Shown here one piece after another: positions 1-7,933 of a stretch of DNA of 42,845 nucleotides; the first letter of the stretch is position 1, and the number at the start of each line of letters is the position of its first letter. A program made the position numbers and the translations under genes. Under the pieces are notes generated by a model that had not been told where the DNA came from, did no database searches, and saw only the letters and a program-made list of their open reading frames with translations. Origin of the DNA: JAVJSD01 sp040219575 (GTDB taxonomy: Bacteria; Planctomycetota; Planctomycetia; Pirellulales; Pirellulaceae); the NCBI GenBank assembly GCA_040219575.1, contig JAVJSD010000098.1, forward strand, positions 1 through 42,845, read 5' to 3'.

Positions 1-5
1 TGACA

Positions 6-31
6 CCACGAAGATCACGAAGAGCACGAAG
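6..31. repeat. 9-bp short tandem repeat (xCACGAAGA)3
   Basis: Three consecutive units CCACGAAGA, TCACGAAGA and GCACGAAG lie at the window edge. This is low-complexity sequence and I see no gene in it. The stretch from 1 to 241 has no convincing coding sequence. Confidence 0.6.
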
Positions 32-148
32 CAGCAAGACGGGCCCATCCATTGCTGAAGAGGGGCGTCAATTCCACACCAATGAAACGGTTGGCCCCTT
101 GGCTGGAGAGAGCGACATCGAACTTCTCAACGTCTGCAGCCCAACGCA

Positions 149-209
149 CGCCCTTGCTGGCGCAACGGGCTCGCGTTGTTCGCCCGAGCCCGTTGCGCCA
201 GCAAGGGCG
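149..209. repeat. Perfect 25-bp inverted repeat downstream of hflX
   Basis: The arms at 149-173 and 185-209 are exact reverse complements of 25 bp, separated by an 11-nt loop. Each arm contains CCCTTGCTGGCGCAACGGG followed by CTCG. A near-identical 23-bp copy (CCCTTGCTGACGCTACGGG then CTCG) occurs singly at 17296-17318, so this is a dispersed repeat that here forms an inverted pair. It lies 33 bp beyond the hflX stop codon and could act as a transcription terminator, although no T-run follows the stem. Confidence 0.8.
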
Positions 210-241
210 AGTCGACGCGGCGATTTTGCGGTAGGCGCGGT

Positions 242-1603
242 TTACGCGACGTCTTCGATCGAGGCGGGGCCGGAGGGGGCTTCTTCGATGGCGGCGTCGG
301 GTTGGCCGTCGCCGATGGCGAGGTGGTCGCGGATGGCGGTTTCGGGTTCGTCGATGCGGCCGAGGTACTTTTGCGGCAGGCGACAGTGGATGGTCACCCG
401 CTCGCCGTCGTAGCGGTGCGAAAGCACTTCGCCGTGCGCCGCCAGGTAGGCCATCAGGCGGCCGTTGCTGACGCCGGTTTCGACGTCCACGTCGCGGAAG
501 GTGCGGCTGAGCGCGTCGCTGACCGACATCGCCAGCCGGTCGAAACCCTCGCGGGTGCGGGCGCTGATCGGGATCGCGTTGGGGTAACGGTTCTGCAGGC
601 CGTCGAGCAATTGCTCCGCGCCGGGAACATCGATCTTGTTGAGGATCAGCAGTGTGTCCTTCTCTTCGATCTCGAGTTCCTTCAGCACGTCGTAGACCGC
701 GCCGATCTGTTCGTAGACCGCCGGGCTGCTGGCGTCGGCCACGTGCAGCAGCAGGTCGGCGCAGCGCGTCTCCTCGAGCGTGGCCTTGAAGCTGGCGATC
801 AAGCGGTGCGGCAGGTCGCGGATGAAGCCGACCGTGTCGCTGATCAACACCGGGCCCCAGTTGGGCAATTGCCAGCGACGCGTGCGGGTGTCGAGCGTGG
901 CGAACAGCTTGTCCTCGGCCTTCACGCCGGCCGAGGTGAGCGCGTTCATCAACGTGCTCTTGCCGGCGTTGGTGTAACCGACCAGCGAGACCGTCATGTG
1001 ATCGCGGCGGGCGGCGACCTGGCGTTCTTTCCGTTTCTCGACAGCGCGCAGGTCGTCGCGCAGGTCGTTGATGCGTTTCTCGACCAGGCGGCGGTCTTCC
1101 TCGAGCTGCTTTTCACCCGGCCCGCGCATGCCGATGCCCATCTTGAGCCGCGACAGGTGGGTCCACATCCGCTTCAGCCGGGGCAACGAATACTCGAGCT
1201 GCGCGAGCTCCACCGCCAGCCGGGCTTCGTAGGTTTGCGCGTGGGTGGCGAAGATATCGAGGATCACCTCGGTGCGGTCGAGCACTTTCACGCCCAGCGC
1301 CTTTTCGAGGTTGCGGTTCTGGGCGGGGGAGAGGTCGTTGTCGAAGATCACGACGTCGGCCTCGTGGGCATCGACGAGCAGTTTCAGCTCCTCGACCTTG
1401 CCGCTGCCGAGATAGGCCGTGGCGTCGGGCTTTTCGCGTCGCTGGGTCATGCCGGCGACGACCTTGGCGCCCGCCGTGACCGCCAGGCCCTCCAGCTCTT
1501 CCAGCGGGTCGTCTTCGACCGTTTGCCCTGGCAGAATTACGCGGACCAGCACCGCCGATTCACTGACCAGACGTTCCGCACGATCTCTTTCGTGGACGGC
1601 GAT
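242..1603 (-). CDS. hflX: GTPase HflX (ribosome-splitting/rescue GTPase)
   Basis: HflX is a cytoplasmic TRAFAC GTPase that binds 50S subunits and splits stalled ribosomes. From the start used here the protein has 453 residues, normal for the family. The HflX-specific glycine-rich signature GMRGPGEKQLE is at 158-168, the P-loop GYTNAGKS at 209-216, DTVGF at 256-260 and NKID at 322-325. The N-terminal domain (AYLGSGKVEEL, then DNDLSPAQNRNLE) is intact. The reading frame stays open far upstream, so the start must be inferred. No in-frame ATG lies near the homologous N-terminus. AAGGAG (1616-1611) sits 7 nt before an ATC codon at 1603, which I take as a possible non-canonical start. A GTG at 1663 would give 473 residues but has AAAGG directly abutting it. 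A GTG about 20 codons in is also possible. It is divergent from the FAH-family gene. Confidence 0.93.
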   Translation of the reverse strand: MAVHERDRAERLVSESAVLVRVILPGQTVEDDPLEELEGLAVTAGAKVVAGMTQRREKPDATAYLGSGKVEELKLLVDAHEADVVIFDNDLSPAQNRNLEKALGVKVLDRTEVILDIFATHAQTYEARLAVELAQLEYSLPRLKRMWTHLSRLKMGIGMRGPGEKQLEEDRRLVEKRINDLRDDLRAVEKRKERQVAARRDHMTVSLVGYTNAGKSTLMNALTSAGVKAEDKLFATLDTRTRRWQLPNWGPVLISDTVGFIRDLPHRLIASFKATLEETRCADLLLHVADASSPAVYEQIGAVYDVLKELEIEEKDTLLILNKIDVPGAEQLLDGLQNRYPNAIPISARTREGFDRLAMSVSDALSRTFRDVDVETGVSNGRLMAYLAAHGEVLSHRYDGERVTIHCRLPQKYLGRIDEPETAIRDHLAIGDGQPDAAIEEAPSGPASIEDVA

Positions 1604-1610
1604 AGGAGAA

Positions 1611-1645
1611 CTCCTTGAGTGTTGAATCGGCCCCGCAGCGGGGCC
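1611..1645 (-). promoter_or_regulatory. hflX leader: strong SD and GC hairpin
   Basis: On the minus strand, AAGGAG (1616-1611) is the only strong Shine-Dalgarno site near the HflX N-terminus. A perfect hairpin, GGCCCCG-CAG-CGGGGCC, lies just upstream at 1629-1645 and could modulate transcription or access to the SD. The rest of the 1604-1951 gap is GC-rich; besides this it holds one sigma70-like promoter candidate. Confidence 0.45.
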
Positions 1646-1829
1646 TGACCCTATTCTCGTCACCCTTTGAGGCCGAGTATAGCGGGAGCGCGGCCAATTG
1701 CCAGCGAATTCGCTGCAACCTACTTCGCAGACAATGGTTGCGACGAATCCCACGATTCGCCGCCGCAGAGGAAAGACACTTGCGGCGAGGCGGGGTTCGC
1801 CCTCGCTGGGCGGGGCCGGCGGGGCGTCG

Positions 1830-1858
1830 TTGTCGGTCTTCCAGGCGGCCTCTATACT
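1830..1858 (+). promoter_or_regulatory. Candidate sigma70-type promoter for the FAH-family gene
   Basis: TTGTCG (1830-1835), a 17-nt spacer and TATACT (1853-1858) make a good match to a housekeeping promoter. It would give a leader of roughly 85 nt before the ATG at 1952. This is pattern recognition only. Confidence 0.4.
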
Positions 1859-1951
1859 ACGTCGAACACCGCCGTGGGCTGCTCGCCCCGCCACCACCGC
1901 GTGCGCGGCCTGCCGCGCCCGACTTCCCCCCTCGATCGCTTCCCGCCGCTC

Positions 1952-2806
1952 ATGAAACTCGTCAAGTACCACTACGACGGCCGCGACGCGGTCGGCCAAT
2001 TGAAAAACGGGCGCATCCTGCCGCTGAACTTCTCGTCGGGCCAGTACGGTTCGTTGACGGATGTGCTCGAGGCGGACGATCCGCAGGAGGTCGCGGAGTT
2101 CCTCACCGATACTTCGCACCCGATCGAGTTGGAGAAGGTGCAACTGCTGCCGCCGATCGACCAGCAGGAGGTGTGGGCGGCCGGCGTGACCTATAAACGG
2201 AGCCAGGCGGCGCGGATGGAGGAGTCGGAGGCGTCGGCCTCGTGCTACGACCGTGTGTACGTCTCGCCCCGCCCCGAACTGTTCATGAAGGCCACGCCGC
2301 ACCGCGTGGCCGGCCACGGACAGCCGTTGCGAATCCGGAAGGACTCGAACTGGAACGTGCCCGAGCCGGAACTCACCCTGGTGATCAACTCGAGCATGAA
2401 GCTGGTCGGCTACACGGTCGGCAACGACATGAGCAGCCGCGACATCGAGGGCGAGAACCCGCTCTATCTGCCGCAGGCCAAGGTGTACGACGCCTGCTGC
2501 GGGCTCGGCCCCTGCATCACGCTCGCCGTGGGCATGCCGCAACCGAAACAGATCGAAATCGAACTGGAGATTCGCCGCGGCGAAGCGACCGTCTTCAGCG
2601 GCAAGACGAGCGTGGGGCAGATGGCGCGCTCCTTCCTCGACCTGATCGGCTGGCTCGGCCGCGACAACACCTTCCCGACCGGCGTCTTCCTGTTGACGGG
2701 AACGGGCATCGTCCCCGACAGCGACTTCACGCTGCACGCCGGCGACGTGGTCGACATTCACATCAGCGGCATCGGCACGCTGCGAAATCCGATTGTGCAA
2801 GGCTGA
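1952..2806 (+). CDS. Fumarylacetoacetate hydrolase (FAH) family protein
   Basis: This is a soluble 284-residue enzyme of the FAH superfamily, which cleaves or hydrates 2-oxo acids using a divalent metal. Members include fumarylacetoacetases and 2-keto-3-deoxy-sugar-acid hydrolases. The fold signature VPEPELTLV (137-145) places the likely metal-ligand acids at E138 and E140. GNDMSSRDIEGENPLYLPQ (157-175) supplies the conserved Asp (D159) and the active-site loop. A family-typical end follows (HAGDVVDIHI, then GIGTLRNPI). I chose the ATG at 1952 because the upstream in-frame extension is basic, low-complexity sequence. No clear SD precedes it. The substrate cannot be told from sequence; the SRDIEGENPLYLPQAK variant resembles bacterial sugar-acid hydrolases more than tyrosine-catabolic FAH. 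A repeat element starts 17 bp after the stop. Confidence 0.9.
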   Translation: MKLVKYHYDGRDAVGQLKNGRILPLNFSSGQYGSLTDVLEADDPQEVAEFLTDTSHPIELEKVQLLPPIDQQEVWAAGVTYKRSQAARMEESEASASCYDRVYVSPRPELFMKATPHRVAGHGQPLRIRKDSNWNVPEPELTLVINSSMKLVGYTVGNDMSSRDIEGENPLYLPQAKVYDACCGLGPCITLAVGMPQPKQIEIELEIRRGEATVFSGKTSVGQMARSFLDLIGWLGRDNTFPTGVFLLTGTGIVPDSDFTLHAGDVVDIHISGIGTLRNPIVQG

Positions 2807-2822
2807 GTGTCTTTGAGTCCTT

Positions 2823-2900
2823 GTAGCGGAAGTCGCGAGACGTCGCGAGACTTCCGTTGACTCGCTCGCCGATTCTCGGAAGTCTGGCGACTTCCGCTAC
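2823..2900. repeat. REPIN-like inverted repeat, copy A1
   Basis: The element begins with GTAG and ends with CTAC. The left arm reads GTAG, then CGGAAGTC, then a tandemly duplicated GCGAGAC/GTC core, then TTCCG. The right arm is CGGAAGTC-TGGC-GACTTCCG followed by CTAC. It lies between two convergent genes, 17 bp past the FAH-family stop, where it could serve as a bidirectional terminator. Confidence 0.75.
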
Positions 2901-3018
2901 GGCTAAATGCGGCGGACGCAATGGGCGACGGGCGAGTCCCCGTTGGACCCGCCCGTCAACACGGCAGTCGGTGATTGGTCGCCCGCGGCGTTTGTCAGGC
3001 CGCGGGGTAGTGGGGCGT

Positions 3019-3885
3019 TCAGCGGCCGATCGGGAACAGCCGGAAGGCCTCGGGCAGCAGGCCGCGGTGAGCCGATTTCGCGTTGGGCGCTGCGGCCGGC
3101 GCGCTTTCGGTCGCCTCTTCGGTCGCTTCCGGCGGAGCGGGAAGCTGCATCTCGGACGCGTCGATTTCCGACTCGTACTCTCCGCCTTCACTCCATTGGT
3201 TGGCGGCGGCGTCCGAACAATCGTCGGCGGCGCAACCGGCGTGGTGCGCGTGCATCCATCCGAACAGCTTCGCGAACAGGCCCGGCTTGCCGCATTTGCA
3301 GGGCGCCGCGCCGCAGGTGTCACAGTCAGCGACCGGAGCGCGGAACGACGTCCATTGGAAGTGCGGCTTGCAGCACGCGTGCGAGAAGATCGGCCGCGGC
3401 GCGGGCATCGGGCAGCAGCAGCAGTGCTTTCGCACTAGCCAGCCGATCGGCAGGCAGCGGTGTTTCGACTCGCAGTAGCCGTCCCACACGTGCATCGCCT
3501 TGGGATTCACATAGTCGCAGCAGTGGGCGCTGCCGTCGTCGTATCCACGGCAACCGCCGCGGCAGCCGCAACTTGCCGCCGAACCGTAATTCGCGGCGTA
3601 GGGCGGCGCCGCGCCGTAGCCGCCGTCGTACATCGACGCGGCGGGCATCTCGGCGACCGGGACGTCGGCCGACTCCACGACGTCGGCCGATTGCACGGCG
3701 TGCTGCTCGGAAGGCGTCGCCGCCTTGTAGACGCTTTGCTCTTGCGGCGCCGAGATCGAAATCTCGGGGCCTTCCTCCATCGCGGGGACCTCGGCGACGC
3801 GCTGATAGCGGCTGAACAGGTCGGCATGCACAGGCGCCGACACGGCCAGCAGGATCAGAGCGGCGGCAATGCTCGACCATTTCAT
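3019..3885 (-). CDS. Secreted cysteine-rich protein of unknown function
   Basis: The protein has 288 residues. It opens with a signal peptide (MKWSSIAAALILLAVSAPVHA, cleavage near residue 21), chosen because AGGAG lies 7 nt before this ATG. An acidic, Ala/Pro-rich stretch follows. The middle part carries about 19 cysteines, arranged as CGCRGGC, HCC, CCCC, ACC, CDTC and CKC clusters with many Gly, Tyr and His. The C-terminus is acidic and low-complexity. I recognise no enzyme motif. The Cys spacing suggests a disulfide-bonded or metal-binding cell-surface or periplasmic protein; small Cys-rich secreted proteins of this kind are common in planctomycetes. Its stop faces the FAH-family gene with repeat A1 between them. 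Confidence 0.8.
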   Translation of the reverse strand: MKWSSIAAALILLAVSAPVHADLFSRYQRVAEVPAMEEGPEISISAPQEQSVYKAATPSEQHAVQSADVVESADVPVAEMPAASMYDGGYGAAPPYAANYGSAASCGCRGGCRGYDDGSAHCCDYVNPKAMHVWDGYCESKHRCLPIGWLVRKHCCCCPMPAPRPIFSHACCKPHFQWTSFRAPVADCDTCGAAPCKCGKPGLFAKLFGWMHAHHAGCAADDCSDAAANQWSEGGEYESEIDASEMQLPAPPEATEEATESAPAAAPNAKSAHRGLLPEAFRLFPIGR

Positions 3886-4101
3886 GACATCACTCCTCGT
3901 CAGGGACGAACCGCTTGAGAACTCCGACGGCTCCAGCCGCCGGCCGGCCGCACGCGAGACGGACCGTCCCGGGTGGGCTTTAATGTTCAGGTAAGGAAAC
4001 ATGCCTCACAGTCTGGTGTGGAGCAAACGCAACCGTTGAATTTTTTCCACATTTCCCAAGCGGCAGACTCCCGCGCGGGGGTTGCGGCCGGCGGAATTGC
4101 C

Positions 4102-4129
4102 TTGTCGCCACAGCGGTTGCTGCTAAGAT
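4102..4129 (+). promoter_or_regulatory. Candidate promoter for the 7-TM protein gene
   Basis: TTGTCG (4102-4107), a 16-nt spacer and TAAGAT (4124-4129) give a leader of about 80 nt before the GTG at 4210. The -35 hexamer matches the one proposed for the FAH-family gene. I see nothing else notable in the 3886-4209 divergent gap apart from T-runs at about 4039 and 4151. Confidence 0.3.
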
Positions 4130-4209
4130 CGACGGCGGCTCGACGGTGTTGATTTTTTTCACCGTCTCGCCGGTTTCCCTCCACGTTCCCGCTTCGTGTT
4201 TTTCTGCTC

Positions 4210-5166
4210 GTGCCGACTGCCATCATTGTCGCAACCGAGACGGGGGGGCCGACGGGTCAAGTCGCCCTGTGGGTGGTTGCGGCGAGTGTGTTGGCGGCGA
4301 CCGCATTGGCGGCGGCGGCGTGTCGACGGATGCGCGGCACGACGCTGATCGGCCCGATCGTGTGGACCGTCATCGCCTGTTGGGGCGTGGCGGGGGCGGA
4401 GTTCTACCTGGCGTTCGCCGGAGGGAGGCAGGAAGCTTCCTCGATCGCGGCGTCGCTGCGGTATGCGTCGGCCTTGCTCGTTTTCTGTCCGCCGCTGGCC
4501 GCCATGGGCGCCAAACGTCCGCAGCATCATCCGTGGCAATTCGTCGTGCTGTCGTTGTGGGGAGTGCTCTCGCTGCCCGCCTGGGAAGTGCTGTTGATTC
4601 GCCCCCATCAGGCGCTCGACGTCGAAGGGCTCCGCGCGTGGTTTCTGCCGGCGCTGATCCTGCTGGGGCTGGCGAACCAGCTCGGCACGCGATTCTGGCC
4701 CTCGGCCTTGCTGGCGGTGTCGGCGCAGTTCGCGATCTTGACTCCGTATTTTCCCCTGCTGCGCTACGACGTGGGCGTGTGGGGAAGCGCGACGGCGCTG
4801 TTGCTCGTCGACCTGGCGGTGCTGCTGGTGCTGCTGGGTGTGCCGCGACGGCGCGTCGATCCCAAGCCGCTCGATCGCGTGTGGCTCGACTTCCGCGACG
4901 CGTTCGGCGCGGTGTGGGCCTTGCGGTTGGCCGAACGGTTCAACGCCGCCTCTCGCTGCTTCGAGTGGAACGTGAATCTCGAGTGGGACGGCTTCACGAT
5001 CCCCGGCGGCGGATCGCCGGACGAACAGCTTCCGGCGGAGGTGGAGACGGTGCTGCGGCAGAACCTGAAGAACCTGTTGCGGCGTTTCGTCTCGAATGAG
5101 TGGATTCAACGCCGCTGGGAGATCCCGCCGCCGTCTACCGGGGGCGTCCAGCGGGACTGCGATTAG
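4210..5166 (+). CDS. Seven-TM membrane protein with a C-terminal soluble domain, unknown function
   Basis: The protein has 318 residues. About seven hydrophobic segments span residues 18-38, 46-69, 80-100, 110-130, 145-165, 170-190 and 193-217. The last ~100 residues are polar and presumably cytoplasmic (VWLDFRDAFGAVWALRLAERFN, then EWNVNLEWDGF). The C-terminal segment has an amphipathic, helical look (AEVETVLRQNLKNLLRRFVSNEWI), suggesting a regulatory or protein-interaction tail. The start is uncertain: GTG at 4210 is the first usable in-frame codon and no SD is visible. I do not recognise the family. It is convergent with the membrane-TPR gene, with a degenerate REPIN-like element between. 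Confidence 0.7.
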   Translation: MPTAIIVATETGGPTGQVALWVVAASVLAATALAAAACRRMRGTTLIGPIVWTVIACWGVAGAEFYLAFAGGRQEASSIAASLRYASALLVFCPPLAAMGAKRPQHHPWQFVVLSLWGVLSLPAWEVLLIRPHQALDVEGLRAWFLPALILLGLANQLGTRFWPSALLAVSAQFAILTPYFPLLRYDVGVWGSATALLLVDLAVLLVLLGVPRRRVDPKPLDRVWLDFRDAFGAVWALRLAERFNAASRCFEWNVNLEWDGFTIPGGGSPDEQLPAEVETVLRQNLKNLLRRFVSNEWIQRRWEIPPPSTGGVQRDCD

Positions 5167-5224
5167 CAGCGCCGGCTCGGCCAGCGAGACTGCGTCTGGA
5201 AACGCGGGAGCCGCGAATCGATTT

Positions 5225-5288
5225 GTCGCGGAAGATCGCGAGAGTTGCTCTCGTCTATTGCCGTCGGAAGTCTCGCGACTTCCGCTAC
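5225..5288. repeat. Degenerate REPIN-like element, copy A2
   Basis: The right arm is intact: CGGAAGTC-TCGC-GACTTCCG followed by CTAC (5265-5288). The left arm is decayed (GTCGCGGAAGATCGCGAGAG at 5225-5244, against GTAGCGGAAGTCGCGAGA in copy A1). It lies between two convergent genes. Confidence 0.6.
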
Positions 5289-5306
5289 GAAGATTCCGGA
5301 CGGCGC

Positions 5307-7445
5307 CTAGTCGAACGAGGTGAATTCCAGCCCGAGATCCGCGGCGACATTGGGATCCACCGGGCGGCCCAATTCCGCGGCGCGGAGCACGTACGACCTC
5401 GCCGCCGTCATGTCTCCGTCTTGCAGCAGCAACAGCCCGAGATTGTAGTTCGCATTGGCGTCCTGGGGACGCAGGGCGATTGCCTGCCGGTAGTTCGCCG
5501 CCGCCTCTTCCCAGCGTTGTTCGAGGGCCAACACGGCGCCGAGATTGTTATAGGCGTCGCAGAAATCGGGATCGATCTCCACGCACTGGCGGAAGCTGTT
5601 CTTCGCCGCGTCGTAATCGCCGGACAGATAGTCGAGATTGCCGAGTTGGAAGTGCGCTCGGGTGTGGCGCGGCGCGAGCGCGAGCGCCGTTTGGAACGAC
5701 TCGCGGGCCTGACCGTAATGCTCCGTCTGCATCTGGGCGACGCCGAGCAGATAGTGCGACTGAGCCGATTGCTCGTCGAGTTGCACGGCCCGCCGCAGGA
5801 CCGGTAGGGCGTCCTCGAATCGCATCGCGCCGATGATCGACTCCGCCATCTGCTGTTGAATGCGGGCGTTCTCGGGCGCCAGGCGGGCGGCCTTCTGATA
5901 CGAGCGCTCCGCGCCGCTCCAGTCTTCGCTTCCGAGCAGCGCCTGCCCGAGACCGAAGTGGGTCTGCCAGCGGTTCGGCGCCAGGCGGACGGCGATTCGC
6001 AGCGCGGCGACCGCATCCGCGTTGCGGCCGGCCTGCTGCAGCGCGGCGCCGAGATCCTCGCGCGCCGTGTGCGACGTCGGCCGCAAGGCGACCTCCTTCT
6101 GGGCGATGGCCAGGGCCTCGTCGGTATCTCCCCGATCGAGCGCCGCCCGGCAGAGTTGCGACTGCACCTCGGCCATGTTCGGCGCCATGGCCGCCGTGTT
6201 GGCGAGTTGACGATCGGCATCGGTCTTGTCGCCCTGGCCTTGGGTGGTTTCCACAACGACCAGAACGCCGCCGACGACGGCCAGCGCCGCCCACTTCCAT
6301 CCGTGGTGCGATGCGATCGCGCCCACCCAGCGCGGCCGACCGCCGAGGGGGTTTTGAAACGCGGACTCGGGCGGCGATTCGCTGATTGTGGAATCGGTCG
6401 CCAGTTGCAGATCGCTGCGCGTCTCGCGCCGAGAAATCCGCCAGATGAATCCGTCGTAGTAGAAGTGCAAACAGGCCGACGTCGTGAACAGCACGACGGC
6501 GGCTTGCTGAACCGGCAGGCTGTCGATCGACCGCAGGACGAAAAACCCCGCCCCATAAATCGCGATCGCGGCGGCGTACAAACCCAACGACCAGAGCCGC
6601 CCGTGAAACAGCAGTCCGACCCCCGGCATGCGCTCCGCGGAGCTGTCGACCACGCGGCGGTTGTACACCCAGACGATGGCGAAGTACTGCACGGCATGGA
6701 ACACGTCGAACATCGCCACGCCCACCAGGACGTTCGTCGAGACCAACCCGCTGGCCCAGTACAGCGCGCCGGTGCTCAGCAGCAGCGCGATCTTCTGCCA
6801 ACTGAACCCACGGCCGGAGCGCCAGCAGTGCAGGGCGAAGGCGACGTAGCCGCAAAGCAAACCGATGCTCCCCACACCAACCAACCACTTGGCGACCAGG
6901 AGTTGCCGCGGTCCGAACACGGGCAGGCCCGTCTGCCAAAGATCGTCGGCGATGCCGACGACGCGGGCCTCGCTGAAGACGATGCCCACGGCGAAGATCG
7001 CCAGGCAGGCGAGGTAATCGAGCCGCGCCGACCAGCGACCATGCGTTCCGCGTTTGACGTCGTAGATCCGCAGGAACCCGTACGTTTGCATCAACACGTG
7101 CCAGGTCGCCCACACGAACATGATCAGGATGAAGCCGTGCAGATCGCGCCAAGTAAAGAGCAATACGACGGCGCAGATCAGCGGCGGAGCGAGCAGGAAT
7201 CGCCAACGATAGCGCGCGAACAGCTGCCGGTCGCCGTACGCGCGGAGGAAACCGGGCAGGTGATGGCCGAACGAGGCGAAGGCGAAAGCCCACAGGTAGA
7301 CCTGCTCGGGCGTCGTGACATACCGCGCGATCAACCACAGCGCGGGGAAGATCGCCGCCGGTGTGGCCACCAGGCAAACGAGATCCCACATGGGAGAGAT
7401 GATCCAGGAGTTGGCTCCTGGGCGGGCGGTAGGACTCATTTCCAA
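5307..7445 (-). CDS. Polytopic membrane protein with C-terminal TPR repeats
   Basis: The protein has 712 residues. The first ~340 form about nine to ten TM helices holding conserved-looking His motifs: FGHHLPGFLRAYGD, FVWATWHVLMQTYGFLRIYDVKR, FDVFHAVQYFAIVW and HFYYDGFIWRIS. A linker and one further TM (WKWAALAVVGGVLVVVE) follow. From about residue 420 there are some eight TPR units; intact ones read AHFQLGNLDYLSGDYDAAKNSF and AYNNLGAVLALEQRWEEAAANY. The TM His motifs recall membrane oxygenases of the Brp/Blh beta-carotene 15,15'-dioxygenase type, but that is a resemblance only. The TPRs probably mediate interactions on one membrane face. The ATG at 7445 has no strong SD; another in-frame Met lies at residue 3. 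Confidence 0.8.
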   Translation of the reverse strand: MEMSPTARPGANSWIISPMWDLVCLVATPAAIFPALWLIARYVTTPEQVYLWAFAFASFGHHLPGFLRAYGDRQLFARYRWRFLLAPPLICAVVLLFTWRDLHGFILIMFVWATWHVLMQTYGFLRIYDVKRGTHGRWSARLDYLACLAIFAVGIVFSEARVVGIADDLWQTGLPVFGPRQLLVAKWLVGVGSIGLLCGYVAFALHCWRSGRGFSWQKIALLLSTGALYWASGLVSTNVLVGVAMFDVFHAVQYFAIVWVYNRRVVDSSAERMPGVGLLFHGRLWSLGLYAAAIAIYGAGFFVLRSIDSLPVQQAAVVLFTTSACLHFYYDGFIWRISRRETRSDLQLATDSTISESPPESAFQNPLGGRPRWVGAIASHHGWKWAALAVVGGVLVVVETTQGQGDKTDADRQLANTAAMAPNMAEVQSQLCRAALDRGDTDEALAIAQKEVALRPTSHTAREDLGAALQQAGRNADAVAALRIAVRLAPNRWQTHFGLGQALLGSEDWSGAERSYQKAARLAPENARIQQQMAESIIGAMRFEDALPVLRRAVQLDEQSAQSHYLLGVAQMQTEHYGQARESFQTALALAPRHTRAHFQLGNLDYLSGDYDAAKNSFRQCVEIDPDFCDAYNNLGAVLALEQRWEEAAANYRQAIALRPQDANANYNLGLLLLQDGDMTAARSYVLRAAELGRPVDPNVAADLGLEFTSFD

Positions 7446-7933
7446 GCCGTGCTAGGCGTTTCGCCCGGCTTCCACGCCGAGCAAGACTCAGGTCCGCGCA
7501 AAGTGAACGTCGCGGAAGTCGCCGAGAGATGAGCACCGATCGTCGGCGATCAAGAACAGGACGCAGTTCCGGAAGAAGGGGGCAAGGTCGAGCGACGAGC
7601 CCGCAACTCACCCTCCAACTCTACGTTATGCTAGTTCTCGCCCTCAACGCAAGCGGATTGCCGATCGCGGGGGCGTTTCGTCGGCGCGGCGGACATCCTC
7701 GTCGACATCCCTGTCCGTTGCGGGCCAGCGCGTCGATTGAATTGCCGTCTTGAACGAATTCGCCTTGAAAAGCAGAGTCGGAGCGAGCGAGCGACGGAGC
7801 GGGCGAGGCCATGCAGCGAGGATTCGATGGGCGTGGACGTCGACGTGGGCGTGGACGTCCGTCGTACAACGTGGGGGTTGTGCGGTAGAATAGAGGGTGT
7901 GAGTTGCACTCCGTCTTCGGTTCCCCGCACGTC
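7446..7933. other. Divergent intergenic region without a convincing gene
   Basis: These 488 bp lie between the divergent TPR and GTPase genes. The short ORFs inside look like high-GC noise: basic, low-complexity, no SD. The region contains a decayed REP arm (CGCGGAAGTCGCCGAGAG near 7509), a GTGGACGT-type direct repeat at 7830-7855, and the half repeat GGACGTCCGTCGTAC (to 7867), which matches the repeat at 38773-38797 in inverse orientation. TAGAAT at 7886-7891 could be a -10 box for the GTPase gene, but I find no good -35. Confidence 0.45.

Noticed and set aside
52..413. Two small plus-strand ORFs before and over the hflX 3' end
   Set aside because: They run through the inverted repeat and the antisense of hflX, with no coding features.
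1604..2800. N-terminal extension of hflX up to position 2800
   Set aside because: It would cross the whole opposite-strand FAH-family gene; the composition is antisense-like and unrelated to HflX.
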